64,000 bases of DNA from Massilia sp. Bi118 (lineage in GTDB: Bacteria > Pseudomonadota > Gammaproteobacteria > Burkholderiales > Burkholderiaceae_D), in assembly GCF_918697865.1 (NCBI RefSeq), contig NZ_CAKKMV010000001.1, positions 310,001-374,000 on the forward strand, in the 5' to 3' direction. The notes beneath the pieces were generated by a model. The model was not told where the DNA came from and did no database searches. It saw nothing but the letters and a program-made list of their open reading frames with translations. The position numbers and the translations under genes are program-made. How positions within the stretch are numbered: the first letter of the stretch is position 1; every line of letters begins with the position of its first letter. Below, one piece after another: positions 8,320-17,276 of the stretch.

Positions 8320-9600
8320 ATGGATCTCGTCATCCGCAACGCCTCCCTGGCCGATGGCCGCCACGGGATCGACATCGCCATCGAGGGCGAGCGCATTGCC
8401 GCGGTCGGCCCGCAGCTGCCGCAGCGCGGTCTGCGCGAGATCGACGCCGGCGGCGATCTGGTCAGCCCGCCTTTCGTCGACGCCCACTTCCACATGGACG
8501 CCACCCTCAGCTACGGCCTGCCGCGCGTGAACGAATCCGGCACCCTGCTGGAAGGGATCGCGCTGTGGGGCGAACTCAAACCCCAGCTGGCCCAGGAAGC
8601 GCTGATCGAACGCGCGATGGAGTACTGCGACTGGGCGGTGGCGCGCGGCCTGCTGGCGATCCGCACCCACGTCGATATCTGCGACGACCGGCTGCTCGCC
8701 GTCGAAGCCCTGCTGGAAGTGAAGCGGCGCGTGGCGTCGTATATCGACCTGCAGCTGGTGGCCTTCCCACAGGATGGCCTGCTGCGCAGTCCCGGCGCCT
8801 TCGAGAATCTGAAGCGCGCGATCGCGATGGGCGTGGACGTGGTCGGCGGCATCCCGCATTTCGAGCGCACCATGGCGCAGGGCGCGGAATCGGTGCGCCT
8901 GCTGTGCGAGTTCGCGGCCGGAAAGGGCCTGATGGTCGACATGCACTGCGACGAAACCGACGATCCGCTGTCGCGCCACATCGAGACCCTGGCTTATGAA
9001 ACCCAGCGCCTCGGCATGCAGGGCAGGGTGACCGGCTCGCACCTGACCTCCATGCATTCGATGGACAATTACTATGTCAGCAAGCTGATTCCGCTGATTG
9101 CCGAATCGGGCGTGGCGGCGATTGCGAATCCCTTGATTAACATTACCCTGCAGGGCCGCCACGATACCTATCCAAAGCGGCGCGGCATGACCCGGGTGCC
9201 GGAGCTGCTGGCGGCCGGGGTGCCGGTCGCCTTCGGCCACGACTGCGTGATGGACCCCTGGTACGGGCTCGGTTCCGGCGACATGCTGGAGGTGGCGCAC
9301 ATGGGCCTGCACGTGGCCCAGATGACCGGCCAGGCCGCGATGCGCCAGTGCTTCCTGGCGGTGACGGAAACGCCGGCGCGCATCCTCGGCCTGCAGGGCT
9401 ATGGCATCGTCCCGGGCGCCAGCGCCGACCTGGTGCTGCTCGACGCCGGCGGCCCGGTCGAGGCGATCCGCCTGCGCGCCGCGCGCCGCCTGGTGCTGCG
9501 GCGCGGCAAAGTGCTGAGCGAAGCGCCGCCCGCGCGTGCGTCGCTGAACCTGCCGGGCAGGCCGCAGAGCGTCGATTTCAGGCTGACCCGCAAAGAGTAG
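8320..9600 (+). CDS. codA: Cytosine deaminase (amidohydrolase)
   Basis: Predicted to hydrolyse cytosine to uracil and ammonia for pyrimidine salvage. It aligns almost end to end with E. coli CodA. Metal ligands H56 and H58 (DAHFHMD), H209 and E212 (MHCDETDD), H241 and H246 (SHLTSMHS) and D308 (GHD) are all present, as are the stretches LQLVAFPQ, ANPLINI.LQGRHDTYPKRRG and DPWYGLG. One departure stands out. The residue after the metal-binding Asp is Cys309, whereas E. coli has Asp314, a position known to tune substrate choice. Upstream spacing AGGAGAAACCGT-ATG gives a good ribosome site. No cytosine permease is adjacent, so the gene may act alone. A related deaminase with another amino-heterocycle as substrate remains possible. 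Confidence 0.93.
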   Translation: MDLVIRNASLADGRHGIDIAIEGERIAAVGPQLPQRGLREIDAGGDLVSPPFVDAHFHMDATLSYGLPRVNESGTLLEGIALWGELKPQLAQEALIERAMEYCDWAVARGLLAIRTHVDICDDRLLAVEALLEVKRRVASYIDLQLVAFPQDGLLRSPGAFENLKRAIAMGVDVVGGIPHFERTMAQGAESVRLLCEFAAGKGLMVDMHCDETDDPLSRHIETLAYETQRLGMQGRVTGSHLTSMHSMDNYYVSKLIPLIAESGVAAIANPLINITLQGRHDTYPKRRGMTRVPELLAAGVPVAFGHDCVMDPWYGLGSGDMLEVAHMGLHVAQMTGQAAMRQCFLAVTETPARILGLQGYGIVPGASADLVLLDAGGPVEAIRLRAARRLVLRRGKVLSEAPPARASLNLPGRPQSVDFRLTRKE

Positions 9601-9615
9601 GAACGTTTTGCGAAG

Positions 9616-9641
9616 TCCTGCCTATACAAGTCAAGGCAGGA
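9616..9641. terminator. Hairpin just after codA, possible terminator
   Basis: TCCTGCCT and AGGCAGGA form a perfect 8-bp stem with a 10-base loop, starting 15 bases after the codA stop. Only a short A-rich stretch follows on the plus strand, not a T tract, so it is a weak candidate for intrinsic termination or a 3'-end-protecting hairpin. Confidence 0.35.
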
Positions 9642-9715
9642 GAAAATACGTAAACATGGCGGACAAGCATGCTAAACATTCAGAAAAAGTTGCTTACCGT
9701 AACTCAGTTTCCATG

Positions 9716-9731
9716 TGTAAATGCGGTTACA
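9716..9731. promoter_or_regulatory. TGTAA-N6-TTACA palindrome upstream of GNAT gene
   Basis: A 5-bp inverted repeat with 6-base spacing lies in an AT-rich stretch between codA and the next acetyltransferase gene. It could be an operator for that gene, but no regulator is adjacent and the match is short. Confidence 0.25.
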
Positions 9732-9803
9732 TTTTTCTCTAGCCGCGCAGTCAATTCCCGGTTTAGAATCTTGCGCTTTCGTTACCCTCCAGCGGACTCA
9801 GCA

Positions 9804-10334
9804 GTGAGAGACATCCAGATTCGACCAGCGCGCGACGCCGACTTCAACGCCATGTGGACCATCTTCCAGGCCCATGTCGCCACGGGCGAAACCGTCGCCC
9901 ATGGCGGCTCGACCAGCCGCGAGGACAGCCATGAATACTGGTTCGCGCCGAGTGCGACCACCTTCGTGGCGACCAAGGGAGGCGAGCGGATACTCGGGAT
10001 GTACAAGCTGCAGCCGAACCACTTCGGACGCGGCAACCACGTCGCCAACGCTTCCTACATGGTGAGCCCGAACGCCCAGGGCGTGGGCGTCGGCCGCATG
10101 CTGGGTGAGCACAGCATCGAGGAAGCGCGCCGCCAGCGTTACCTGGCCATGCAGTTCAACTACGTGGTCAGCACCAACAGTCCCGCCATCACCCTGTGGA
10201 AGCGGCTGGGCTTTGCTATCGTCGGCACTTTGCCCAAGGCCTACCGCCACCGCCGCCTGGGTTATGTCGACGCCTATGTGATGTACAAATTACTGGAAGA
10301 CCCGGCGCGCTGGGAGCTTCCCGAGGAAGACTGA
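9804..10334 (+). CDS. GNAT family N-acetyltransferase
   Basis: A 176-residue acetyl-CoA-dependent N-acetyltransferase of unknown substrate. It shows the GNAT core: an N-terminal beta strand IQIRPARDADFNAMW, the acetyl-CoA loop region VSPNAQGVGVGRMLGEHSIEEA (Q/RxxGxG/A type) and a late GFAIVGTLPKAY strand. The start was set at GTG 9804 because homology-like sequence begins at RDIQIRPARD. A longer in-frame reading to 9669 has an unrelated N-terminus. The ribosome site is weak, so this start is uncertain. A second GNAT gene begins 6 bases after the stop, so the pair is probably an operon. Confidence 0.8.
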   Translation: MRDIQIRPARDADFNAMWTIFQAHVATGETVAHGGSTSREDSHEYWFAPSATTFVATKGGERILGMYKLQPNHFGRGNHVANASYMVSPNAQGVGVGRMLGEHSIEEARRQRYLAMQFNYVVSTNSPAITLWKRLGFAIVGTLPKAYRHRRLGYVDAYVMYKLLEDPARWELPEED

Positions 10335-10340
10335 CACCTG

Positions 10341-10847
10341 ATGGAGATCCTCCGTACCGAACGCCTGCGCCTGCGCACCGCAACGCCAGACGACATCGTG
10401 TTCTATCACGCGCTGGTCAACGACCCCGCCTTCATCGAGCATATCGGCGACCGCGGCATCCGCACGCTGGACGATGCCCGGCAGGCCTTGCTGGCCGGGC
10501 CGGTCGCGATGCAGGAAGAGCGCGGGCATTCGCTGTACGTGGTCGAGTTGAGCGAGTGCGGATCGCCGATCGGCATGTGCGGCCTGATCAAGCGCGACAC
10601 GCTGGAAGAGATCGACATCGGCTACGCCTACCTGCCGGACTGGCGCGGCCAGGGCTATGCCTACGAGGCGGCGCGGGCGGTGCTGGACTATGCGCCGACC
10701 ATCGGCATTCGCAAGCTGGTGGCGATCACGTCGCCCGCCAACGTGGCGTCGAATGGCTTGCTGCGCAAGCTGGGGCTGGAGTTTGTCGAGTTCAGGCATC
10801 TGGTGCCCGGGGATGCGGGGACCAATTTGTACAGTATCGAGTTCTGA
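10341..10847 (+). CDS. GNAT family N-acetyltransferase, RimJ/RimL-like
   Basis: A 168-residue acetyltransferase. The opening MEILRTERLRLRTATPDDIVFYHALVNDP and the motif DIGYAYLPDWRGQGYAYEAARAVLDYA, followed by ITSPANVASNGLLRKLGLEF, are typical of the RimJ/RimL branch (Acetyltransf_3). This branch acetylates protein N-termini or small molecules. It lies 6 bases after the preceding GNAT gene, so translational coupling is likely. The two proteins are different GNAT branches, so this is not a recent tandem duplication. The substrate cannot be inferred. Confidence 0.87.
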   Translation: MEILRTERLRLRTATPDDIVFYHALVNDPAFIEHIGDRGIRTLDDARQALLAGPVAMQEERGHSLYVVELSECGSPIGMCGLIKRDTLEEIDIGYAYLPDWRGQGYAYEAARAVLDYAPTIGIRKLVAITSPANVASNGLLRKLGLEFVEFRHLVPGDAGTNLYSIEF

Positions 10848-10867
10848 CGCCGTTCCCGCTCACACCT

Positions 10868-10971
10868 CGTCGTTCCCGCGAAGGCGGGAACCCAAGTTTG
10901 CATGAATAGCCACTTTATTTAGTGCTGGTGGCACGCGTCGGACTTGGGTTCCCGCCTGCGCGGGAACGACG
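10868..10971. repeat. Paired-hairpin intergenic repeat, copy 1 of 6
   Basis: Two inverted arms of about 30 bp (core TTCCCGC-loop-GGCGGGAA, then CCCAAGTT) face each other around a 43-bp centre. Each arm is itself a hairpin. The left arm is followed by GTTTGCATGAATAGCCAC, which recurs next to one arm in copies 2-4. The unit lies between convergent genes. Confidence 0.9.
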
Positions 10972-10988
10972 GTTTTTAGGCCGCGTGA

Positions 10989-12074
10989 TTATTGTTTGAC
11001 GCTACCCCAAGGGAAGAACCAGGTCAGCGGCTTCTCTACCCGCGCCGCCCATGAAGCCTCGTTGTGGCGCCCGCCGTCGGCCTTGAAGAACATGAGGTCC
11101 TCGTTCTCGCGGTAGCCCTTCGCCCGCATGGCTTCCAGCATCTTCGTCGTATCGTCGAGTCCATCGTCGACCGTGCCGGCGTCGAGGTAGAACTTGACCG
11201 GCAGGCGCGCCGGTACTTTGGCGATCAGGGCGCCCTTGTTCCACCAGAAGGAGCTGGACACGCCGCCGGCCTTCGAAAAGGTCTCCGGATAGCGCTGCGC
11301 GATCGCGACCGAGGCGATGCCGCCGAGGGACGAGCCCATGATCGCTGTATTCTCCTTGCCCGGCAGCGTGCGGTAAGTGCGGTCGACGTAAGGCTTGACC
11401 GTGTCGACGATGAAGGCGCCGTAGGCATCGAGCTTGCCGCCGCCGTATTTCGGGTCGCAGCAGGGCGTGTATTCGGGGATGCGGTCCGGCGTGTTGTCGA
11501 TGCCGACCACGATCACCTCGTCGGTGATGCCCATCGCGATCAGGCGGTTCATGGTCTCGTCGATGCCCCATTCGACGCCATAGGCCGCGGTCTTCGCGTC
11601 GAACAGGTTCTGGCCGTCGTGCATGTAGAGCACCGGGTAGCGCTTGGCCGGGTTCTCCGCATAGCTGGGCGGCAGCCAGATGCGCAGCGCGCGCCTGTTG
11701 TTCAGCTGCCTGGACTCGAAGTCCTTCACGATCGTCAGCTTGCCGAAGGGGGCGCCGAAGAAGGGGTAGATGTCGACCGTGCTGCCCGGCGCCAGCTTGT
11801 AGGCGCCGCCGATCGAGACCTTGTCCTCGCCCAGCGTGGGCTTCATCTGTACCGCGCCCAATTCGTCCGGCCAGGTATAGGTCCAGACGTTGACCGGGCC
11901 TTCCGGGCGCTGTGCCGGCACGCCTTTCGACCAGCTCATCGGCCCTTTGTCGCCGATGACGCGGATGTCTTCCTTGCCGGCCGGGTAGTGGATGCGCACC
12001 GTGGTGGCGCCGGCCTGCTGGGCCGTGAGCGCCAGCAGCATCGCCGCCGCGGCCGTGTTCATGAATCGTTTCAT
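10989..12074 (-). CDS. Secreted esterase with N-terminal E-set domain
   Basis: A signal peptide (cleavage near AGA-TT, residue 23) precedes an Ig-like E-set domain (about 25-110) and an alpha/beta-hydrolase of the putative-esterase (Fes/IroE, D) type. The nucleophile is S249 in GSSLGG, the likely acid is D303 or D304 (DAGTVDDG) and the base is H337 (GGRHNEASW). MHDGQNLFD is typical of the family. It is predicted to cut an ester in the periplasm or outside the cell. It is the last gene of a three-gene operon with two starch-type glycosidases, 12 bases after the preceding stop, so an acylated or decorated glucan is a plausible but unproven substrate. Ferric-siderophore esterase activity is the alternative, but nothing nearby concerns iron. 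Confidence 0.85.
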   Translation of the reverse strand: MKRFMNTAAAAMLLALTAQQAGATTVRIHYPAGKEDIRVIGDKGPMSWSKGVPAQRPEGPVNVWTYTWPDELGAVQMKPTLGEDKVSIGGAYKLAPGSTVDIYPFFGAPFGKLTIVKDFESRQLNNRRALRIWLPPSYAENPAKRYPVLYMHDGQNLFDAKTAAYGVEWGIDETMNRLIAMGITDEVIVVGIDNTPDRIPEYTPCCDPKYGGGKLDAYGAFIVDTVKPYVDRTYRTLPGKENTAIMGSSLGGIASVAIAQRYPETFSKAGGVSSSFWWNKGALIAKVPARLPVKFYLDAGTVDDGLDDTTKMLEAMRAKGYRENEDLMFFKADGGRHNEASWAARVEKPLTWFFPWGSVKQ

Positions 12075-12086
12075 AGGTTTCCCGTG

Positions 12087-15005
12087 TCAGCGCACGCGCA
12101 GCAGGCGCACGCCATAAATGTCGAAGCGGTTGGATGTCCCCTCGGCGCCGCCGGCCGCACTGAAGCTGCTGTTACTTTGCAGGTAGCTCATGTTATAGAA
12201 GTCGCTCATCTCGATCCGATACGCACGGCCTGCCTTCAGGCGGGCCGCCAGCGGCGTCGAATACACGATGGGCGTATGCGCTTTCTCGATGCGCGCGTGC
12301 GGTAGCTGCACCACGCCCTGCGCGACGATGGCGCCGGACTCATCCTTCACCGCGAGCCATTTTACGCCACCGCTGATGCCCAGGTTCACCTGGTTGGCGC
12401 CGTTGTGGTAGCGGACCTGGACGGCGTAGCCGCCGGCATCCGGCAGCTTGATATCCCTGACGCTGAAGCGGTCCTGCGGCTTGCCCCAATTGGCCAGGTG
12501 CGGCTCGTCGAAGCGCGGCGAGGGGCCGGCCAGTGCGACGCTTGCGTTCACGCGCGGATCGGTTGCCGGGATTTCGACGCCGGCATCGAGGCAGCGCGGG
12601 CGGCTGTGGTGGCTGCGGTTGCCCGAGCCTTCGAATACCGCTTCGACCGCGTAGCAGGCGGTGGCGCTGGCGCGGCGGTCGGTCCAGAGGCCTGCCGGCA
12701 GCTTCGATGCCACCAGCTTGCCGTCGCGGTAGATGTTGTAGTGGAGCTTGCCGGTGTCCTTCGCTTCGATGCTCAGCATTGCGTTGCCGGCTGCATTGCG
12801 CTTCAAATCGGCGATGACCGGTTCGTGCGGCCCGAACACCGCCGGCGTCTCGACGTAGGGATCGGCGTTCACGCGGCGGATCGCCTGTTCGCCGGCGTCG
12901 AGCTTGCCCAGCACGATCTCGACCTGGTTGTCGGCCGTGAGTTCGCTCCATTTGATATTCGCGCCGGCCGGTTTGCCGTTCAGGAGAATGCGCTCGACGG
13001 CATACACGCCATTGGCCTCCTTGCCGGCCACCGCGGGCAGGCGCAGCTTGATGTTGAGGGCGTGGCCCTGCAGGCGCAGGTTGGTGAGCGCGATCTCGTT
13101 GGCGGCCGCGAACATCCCGCCGCGCAGCTTCGCCGTGACGAAAGGCTGCAGGGCGATGCCCTCGTTGGTGGCCGAGACGCCGAAAACGTTGCGCACCACC
13201 ATGCCGATATAGGCGCCGACGGACCACAGCTGGCGCTTCGAGTTGATGACCGGTCCGATCAGCTTCGGATGGGCTTCGTCCAGCAGCAGAGGCTGGCCGG
13301 ACAGCCACTCCAGGTTCTCCATGTTCGACAGGTTAAGCGCCGCGCCGCGCATCAGCGAATCGTAGGCGGCGTCGGCGACCGCCACGTTGCGCCCTAGCAC
13401 AGCGGCGCGCAGGCCGTAGGCCGTCACGAAAGGCCACATGGCGCGGTTGTGGTAGACCGGCATGTCGAGCTGCTGCGGCCAGATCACCGGCGCGCCCATC
13501 GGGCCGTGCGGATAGCTGGCCAGGATGCGCTGCGCGCGCTTGCCGTCGGCGATGCCGGTGACGATGGCCAGCGACTGCCCCAGCCAGTCGAACTTGTGCA
13601 TCGGCGCGCCGTCGAAGTGGGCGGCGGTGAGGCTGCTGTACATGCCGGCGTCCTCGAGCCACAGGCGGGCATTGATCGCGCGTTTCAGTTCGCGCGCCCA
13701 TTCGGCGTAGCGTTTCGCACGCGCCTCGTCCTTCTGTTCGTGCGCCAGCATGGCCGCCAGCGTGAGGGCCTTGTAGTGGCCGGCGTTGGTGGACAGGGCC
13801 TTGCTACTCGCCATCGAGGCCAGGTCTTCCGGAATCCACGAAGCGTAGCTCTGGTCGCGCCAGTCGAGGAAGGATTCCTCGCCCGTGTACAGGCCGGTGG
13901 CCTTGTCGAAGGCGGCGATACGGTCGTTGTCGATCGTATTCGACAGCGCCTTCAGCGCGGCGGCGGCGAAGGCCGGGCGCTCGGCGGGCGGCAGGGATTT
14001 CAGCACTTCCTCGGCGGCGAAGGCCCAGGTGATGCGATCGGTGCTGACCGGCCAGCTGCCGCCGCTGCCTGTGTCCTGCGCGATCTGCAGGCCGTCCTTT
14101 GTTCCGGCCACTTGCGGCGCCTGCTGGATGCCATCGCGCCAGCCGGACAGTTTGAAGAGCAGCGAATTGCGCACCCGCTGCGGATCCAGCATCGCCAGGC
14201 CGAGGTCGGCGGCATAGGACAGGTCGCGGGTCCAGACGTAGTGCCACTTCTCGCCGGTCTCGAAGCAGTCGCAGGGAATGGCGTTGTTGCCGTTGTAGTT
14301 ACCGTCGCGGATTTCCTTGACCGAGTCCAGGCGCATCTCGTGGGCCGCCAGCGCGAACAGGGCGTCGAATGCCAGGTTGCCGCTGCGGACCTGGGGCAGC
14401 GTCGCATCCTCTTTATAAGTGGTGTACTGCGGACCGGGGTCGCGCAGCTGCATGGTGGTCGAGTGCGCGTAGCTGCGCAGCGGTGCCTGCGGATCCTGCA
14501 CCGAGAAGCGCGCCGTCTCCTGCTTGCCGTCCCAGGTCGGGAAGCTCAGGGATGCCGTCGCGCCCGCGCCCGCGTGCGGATCGGCAGCCGGGCCAGACGC
14601 CGGCGTCTCGACGCGGCTCACGCTCAGCACAGGCTTCGCAGGGTCGGACACGTCCACGCGGAAGCGGAAGGTGGCAGTCTGCCTGGTGAACAGATAGTCC
14701 TCGGGACCGGCTTCAAGGGCCAGCGGGTAGCTTGTGCCGAGCGCCACCGCTACGCTGGCCGAAGGATTCGCAACCCACTCGGCGTTCCAGTCCTTGCTGC
14801 CGATCTTGAAGGCGTGGTTGCCGGGGCTGACCAGGATGTCGGTTTCGTAGATGCCCTTGCCTTTATAGGCGAGCTGGTTGTCCGTGCCCCAGCCGTTGAA
14901 GGCGCCGCGGACGTAGATGTCGTAGCGCAGGGGAGGGGCTTCCGCGGCGATGGCCGGGATGGATTGCGCGAGCAGGGCCGCGATGAGAAGAGCAGATGGT
15001 TTCAT
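12087..15005 (-). CDS. Secreted six-hairpin glycosidase-like protein, probably alpha-glucan active
   Basis: About 972 residues. The start at ATG 15005 leads directly into a signal peptide (MKPSALLIAALLAQSIPAIA). Residues about 30-130 form an E-set starch-binding-like module (RYDIYVRGAFNGWGTDNQ...). The middle (about 200-640) looks like an (alpha/alpha)6 glycosidase barrel, with WHYVWTRDLSYAADLGLA, GSWPVSTDRITWAF and EESFLDWRDQSYASW. These resemble GH15/GH63-type active-site strands and offer several candidate acid residues. The C-terminal 330 residues contain further beta domains. I cannot name the GH family with certainty. The neighbours (a GH13 enzyme upstream and an esterase 12 bases downstream) suggest attack on starch or branched maltodextrins. 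Confidence 0.8.
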   Translation of the reverse strand: MKPSALLIAALLAQSIPAIAAEAPPLRYDIYVRGAFNGWGTDNQLAYKGKGIYETDILVSPGNHAFKIGSKDWNAEWVANPSASVAVALGTSYPLALEAGPEDYLFTRQTATFRFRVDVSDPAKPVLSVSRVETPASGPAADPHAGAGATASLSFPTWDGKQETARFSVQDPQAPLRSYAHSTTMQLRDPGPQYTTYKEDATLPQVRSGNLAFDALFALAAHEMRLDSVKEIRDGNYNGNNAIPCDCFETGEKWHYVWTRDLSYAADLGLAMLDPQRVRNSLLFKLSGWRDGIQQAPQVAGTKDGLQIAQDTGSGGSWPVSTDRITWAFAAEEVLKSLPPAERPAFAAAALKALSNTIDNDRIAAFDKATGLYTGEESFLDWRDQSYASWIPEDLASMASSKALSTNAGHYKALTLAAMLAHEQKDEARAKRYAEWARELKRAINARLWLEDAGMYSSLTAAHFDGAPMHKFDWLGQSLAIVTGIADGKRAQRILASYPHGPMGAPVIWPQQLDMPVYHNRAMWPFVTAYGLRAAVLGRNVAVADAAYDSLMRGAALNLSNMENLEWLSGQPLLLDEAHPKLIGPVINSKRQLWSVGAYIGMVVRNVFGVSATNEGIALQPFVTAKLRGGMFAAANEIALTNLRLQGHALNIKLRLPAVAGKEANGVYAVERILLNGKPAGANIKWSELTADNQVEIVLGKLDAGEQAIRRVNADPYVETPAVFGPHEPVIADLKRNAAGNAMLSIEAKDTGKLHYNIYRDGKLVASKLPAGLWTDRRASATACYAVEAVFEGSGNRSHHSRPRCLDAGVEIPATDPRVNASVALAGPSPRFDEPHLANWGKPQDRFSVRDIKLPDAGGYAVQVRYHNGANQVNLGISGGVKWLAVKDESGAIVAQGVVQLPHARIEKAHTPIVYSTPLAARLKAGRAYRIEMSDFYNMSYLQSNSSFSAAGGAEGTSNRFDIYGVRLLRVR

Positions 15006-15097
15006 AGGTAGAACGGGCACTCCGTGCCCACCAAATCGTTGGCTACATGGTGTGCACGTAAATCAGTCCCCCGGACTGATTTACCCCACCCTACGTC
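15006..15097. repeat. Composite hairpin repeat between two glycosidase genes
   Basis: GGGCAC-TCC-GTGCCC forms one hairpin. A perfect 12-bp stem at 15058-15069/15073-15084 (GTAAATCAGTCC with loop CCC) forms another. The unit ends in CCCACCCTACG, which also ends the element at 40678-40757. It sits inside the operon between the GH13 and six-hairpin genes and could act as a partial terminator or an mRNA-processing hairpin. Confidence 0.75.
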
Positions 15098-16970
15098 AAA
15101 TCTCGAGGATCCAGGTCGCCTTGGCCGGCAAGCGGATTTCGTCTTTCAAAGAATAGGTCTTGCCGGTCAGGACATCAGTACCCGACACCACCCCCGACAA
15201 CATCTCCCGGAAGCGCCCAGCATCCAGCACCACCTCCTTGTCATTGGCATTGAAAGCCACCATCACCTTCTTCTGCCCGTCATAACGGAAGTAGACATAG
15301 GTATTGTTCTCCGGCCCATAGTGCATCAGCTTCCCGCGATGGATGACGGGGCTGTTCTTGCGCCAGTTGACCAGCTTCTTCACGAACGCCTGCGCCTCGC
15401 GCTGGCGCGGCGTCAGGCCAGCACCAGTGAAGGCATTGACCTTGTCGCCGGCCCAGCCGCCGGGGAAGTCGTGGCGGTAGCTGTTGTCGTCGCGGTGCCT
15501 GGTCTCGCTGGTCATCAAGAGTTCGTCGCCGGTATAGAAATGCGGGATGCGCGGCATCGTCATCACGAAGGCGATGTCCATCTTGTAGCGGTCGAAGTCT
15601 TCGTTGACCACGCTGTAGATGCGCGCCATGTCGTGGTTCGCCTCGAACAGCACCAGGCGGCTCGGGTCCGGATACAGGTAGTCGAGCGACAGGGTTTCGT
15701 AGACGTCGCTGAAGATGTTCTTGCCGTCCTTGTCGGCCAGCGCCGTGCGCATTGCCTCGGTCAGCGGGAAGTCCATCATGCTCGGCATCGAGCTGACGTA
15801 GCCGTCGAAGTTGACTTTACCGCGCTGCCAGTGCGAGACCACGGCCGGCAGCTTGCTCCATTCCTCGCCCACCATGTTCAGCTGCGGGTACTCGGCCATC
15901 AGGCGCTTCGTGTACTCGGTCAGGAAGGCGCCGTCGGAGTAGCCGAAGGTATCGATCCGCAGCCCGCTCAAGCCGGCGTACTCGATCCACCAGATGTTGT
16001 TCTGGATGAGGTAGTTCGCCACCAGGGGATTCGTCTGGTTCATGTCCGGCATGCCCGGGCTGAACCAGCCGGTGGTGAAGTTGCTGGCGTCTTCCTTCGA
16101 AGCGTACGGGTCCTGCACGGCGGTGCGGTGATGATTGGTACTCACGAACTTGCCGGGGTGGTTGATCCAGTCCGGCGTCGGCAGGTCCTTCATCCACCAG
16201 TGGTTCTTGCCGATGTGCGAGAGCACCACGTCCTGGATCAGGCCGATGCCGTGCTTCTTCGCTTCCCGGGACAGGCGCAGGTAATCCTCGTTGCTGCCGT
16301 AGCGCGGGTCGATCCTGTAATGGTCGGTGGCGGCGTAGCCGTGGTAGGAGGCGCCCGGCATGTCGTTCTCGACCAGCGGCGTCGGCCACAGCTGGGTGAA
16401 GCCCAGGCCCTGGATGTAGTCGAGGTGGTCGATCATGCCCTGGATGTCGCCGCCGTGGCGGCCGTGGCCCAGCTTGCGGTCCAGCTTATCGGCCAGGCCG
16501 GCCACGCTGTCGTTTTTCGTATCGCCGTTGGCGAAGCGGTCCGGCATCAGCTGGTAGATCGCGTCCTGGGTGTCGAAGCCCTTGCGCTGGGCGGAGCCGT
16601 TCTCGCGCGCCAGCAGGCGGTAGGTGGTGCTGGCGCTGTGGCCACCATCTTTACCGCGGAAATCGATGCGGATGCTGCCCGGCGCCGCTTTCTCGCCGAC
16701 GACCAGGTCGATGAACACATAGTTGCGGTTGGCGACCCGCGTCACCTGGGCGATGCGCACGCCCGGGTAATCCAGCGCCGGTTCGAGCTCGGCGATGGCG
16801 GGACCGTGCACCATCAGTTGCAGGCGCTGGTCGTGCATGCCGGCCCACCAGAAGGGCGGCTCCACGCGGTCGATGGCGGGCGCCTGGGCGTAAGCCGTGC
16901 CGGTGGCGAACAGGGCGGCGCCGATGAGGATGAGGATGCTGGACAGGGTGGGGCGGAAGGGGGCGGGCAT
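15096..16970 (-). CDS. Periplasmic GH13 alpha-amylase, cyclomaltodextrinase/neopullulanase (SusA) type
   Basis: A signal peptide (cleavage near AYA-QA, residue 28) is followed by an N-terminal beta domain of the cyclomaltodextrinase type (about 30-125), the catalytic barrel and a C-terminal beta domain. GH13 region I is DVVLSH (D247-H252). The nucleophile D340 is in LRIDTFGY, the acid/base E369 is in VGEEW and region IV is EANHD (N445-H446-D447). It should hydrolyse maltodextrins, cyclodextrins or pullulan in the periplasm. GGAG lies 10 bases before the ATG. It is first in the minus-strand operon with the six-hairpin glycosidase and esterase, and divergent from a TonB-dependent receptor. This layout parallels a starch-utilisation locus. 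Confidence 0.9.
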   Translation of the reverse strand: MPAPFRPTLSSILILIGAALFATGTAYAQAPAIDRVEPPFWWAGMHDQRLQLMVHGPAIAELEPALDYPGVRIAQVTRVANRNYVFIDLVVGEKAAPGSIRIDFRGKDGGHSASTTYRLLARENGSAQRKGFDTQDAIYQLMPDRFANGDTKNDSVAGLADKLDRKLGHGRHGGDIQGMIDHLDYIQGLGFTQLWPTPLVENDMPGASYHGYAATDHYRIDPRYGSNEDYLRLSREAKKHGIGLIQDVVLSHIGKNHWWMKDLPTPDWINHPGKFVSTNHHRTAVQDPYASKEDASNFTTGWFSPGMPDMNQTNPLVANYLIQNNIWWIEYAGLSGLRIDTFGYSDGAFLTEYTKRLMAEYPQLNMVGEEWSKLPAVVSHWQRGKVNFDGYVSSMPSMMDFPLTEAMRTALADKDGKNIFSDVYETLSLDYLYPDPSRLVLFEANHDMARIYSVVNEDFDRYKMDIAFVMTMPRIPHFYTGDELLMTSETRHRDDNSYRHDFPGGWAGDKVNAFTGAGLTPRQREAQAFVKKLVNWRKNSPVIHRGKLMHYGPENNTYVYFRYDGQKKVMVAFNANDKEVVLDAGRFREMLSGVVSGTDVLTGKTYSLKDEIRLPAKATWILEI

Positions 16971-17106
16971 GGAAAGCGTCTCCGTAAGTAGCGCAACTAC
17001 ATCGGCGGGCGGACAGAAGTGTCCTGAAAAAGCTGCCGGATTTGCATTGTTGCCCCGAGAATACTACAGTGAGGATGGCGCTTCAACGATAATGACCAGG
17101 TAAATC

Positions 17107-17121
17107 TCTAGTTTTGCTACA
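17107..17121. promoter_or_regulatory. Degenerate operator TCTAGT-TTT-GCTACA
   Basis: It matches the TGTAGT-N3-ACTACA palindrome found elsewhere in the window, with one or two substitutions per half. It lies 137 bp upstream of the GH13 start and could control the minus-strand amylase operon. Confidence 0.4.
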
Positions 17122-17243
17122 GCATTTCAGCAGCATAAATACAGCGTGTCGAGCGCATACCTTGACATAAGCTGAAAATCTACTACGAAAATTTGCACCA
17201 GGACGGTGCAAAAGCAAGCACTGTTGGTGCAAAGTAAGCCGTT

Positions 17244-17258
17244 TGTAGTACGACTACA
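17244..17258. promoter_or_regulatory. Perfect palindromic operator TGTAGT-ACG-ACTACA
   Basis: A perfect 6-3-6 inverted repeat in the middle of the divergent regulatory region. Its form fits the TGTARTnnnAYTACA pattern reported for HexR-type RpiR regulators. Two glucokinase-RpiR fusion proteins are encoded in this window and are natural candidates to bind it. The assignment is inference. Confidence 0.6.
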
Positions 17259-17276
17259 TCGTCTGTATGCACCCTT

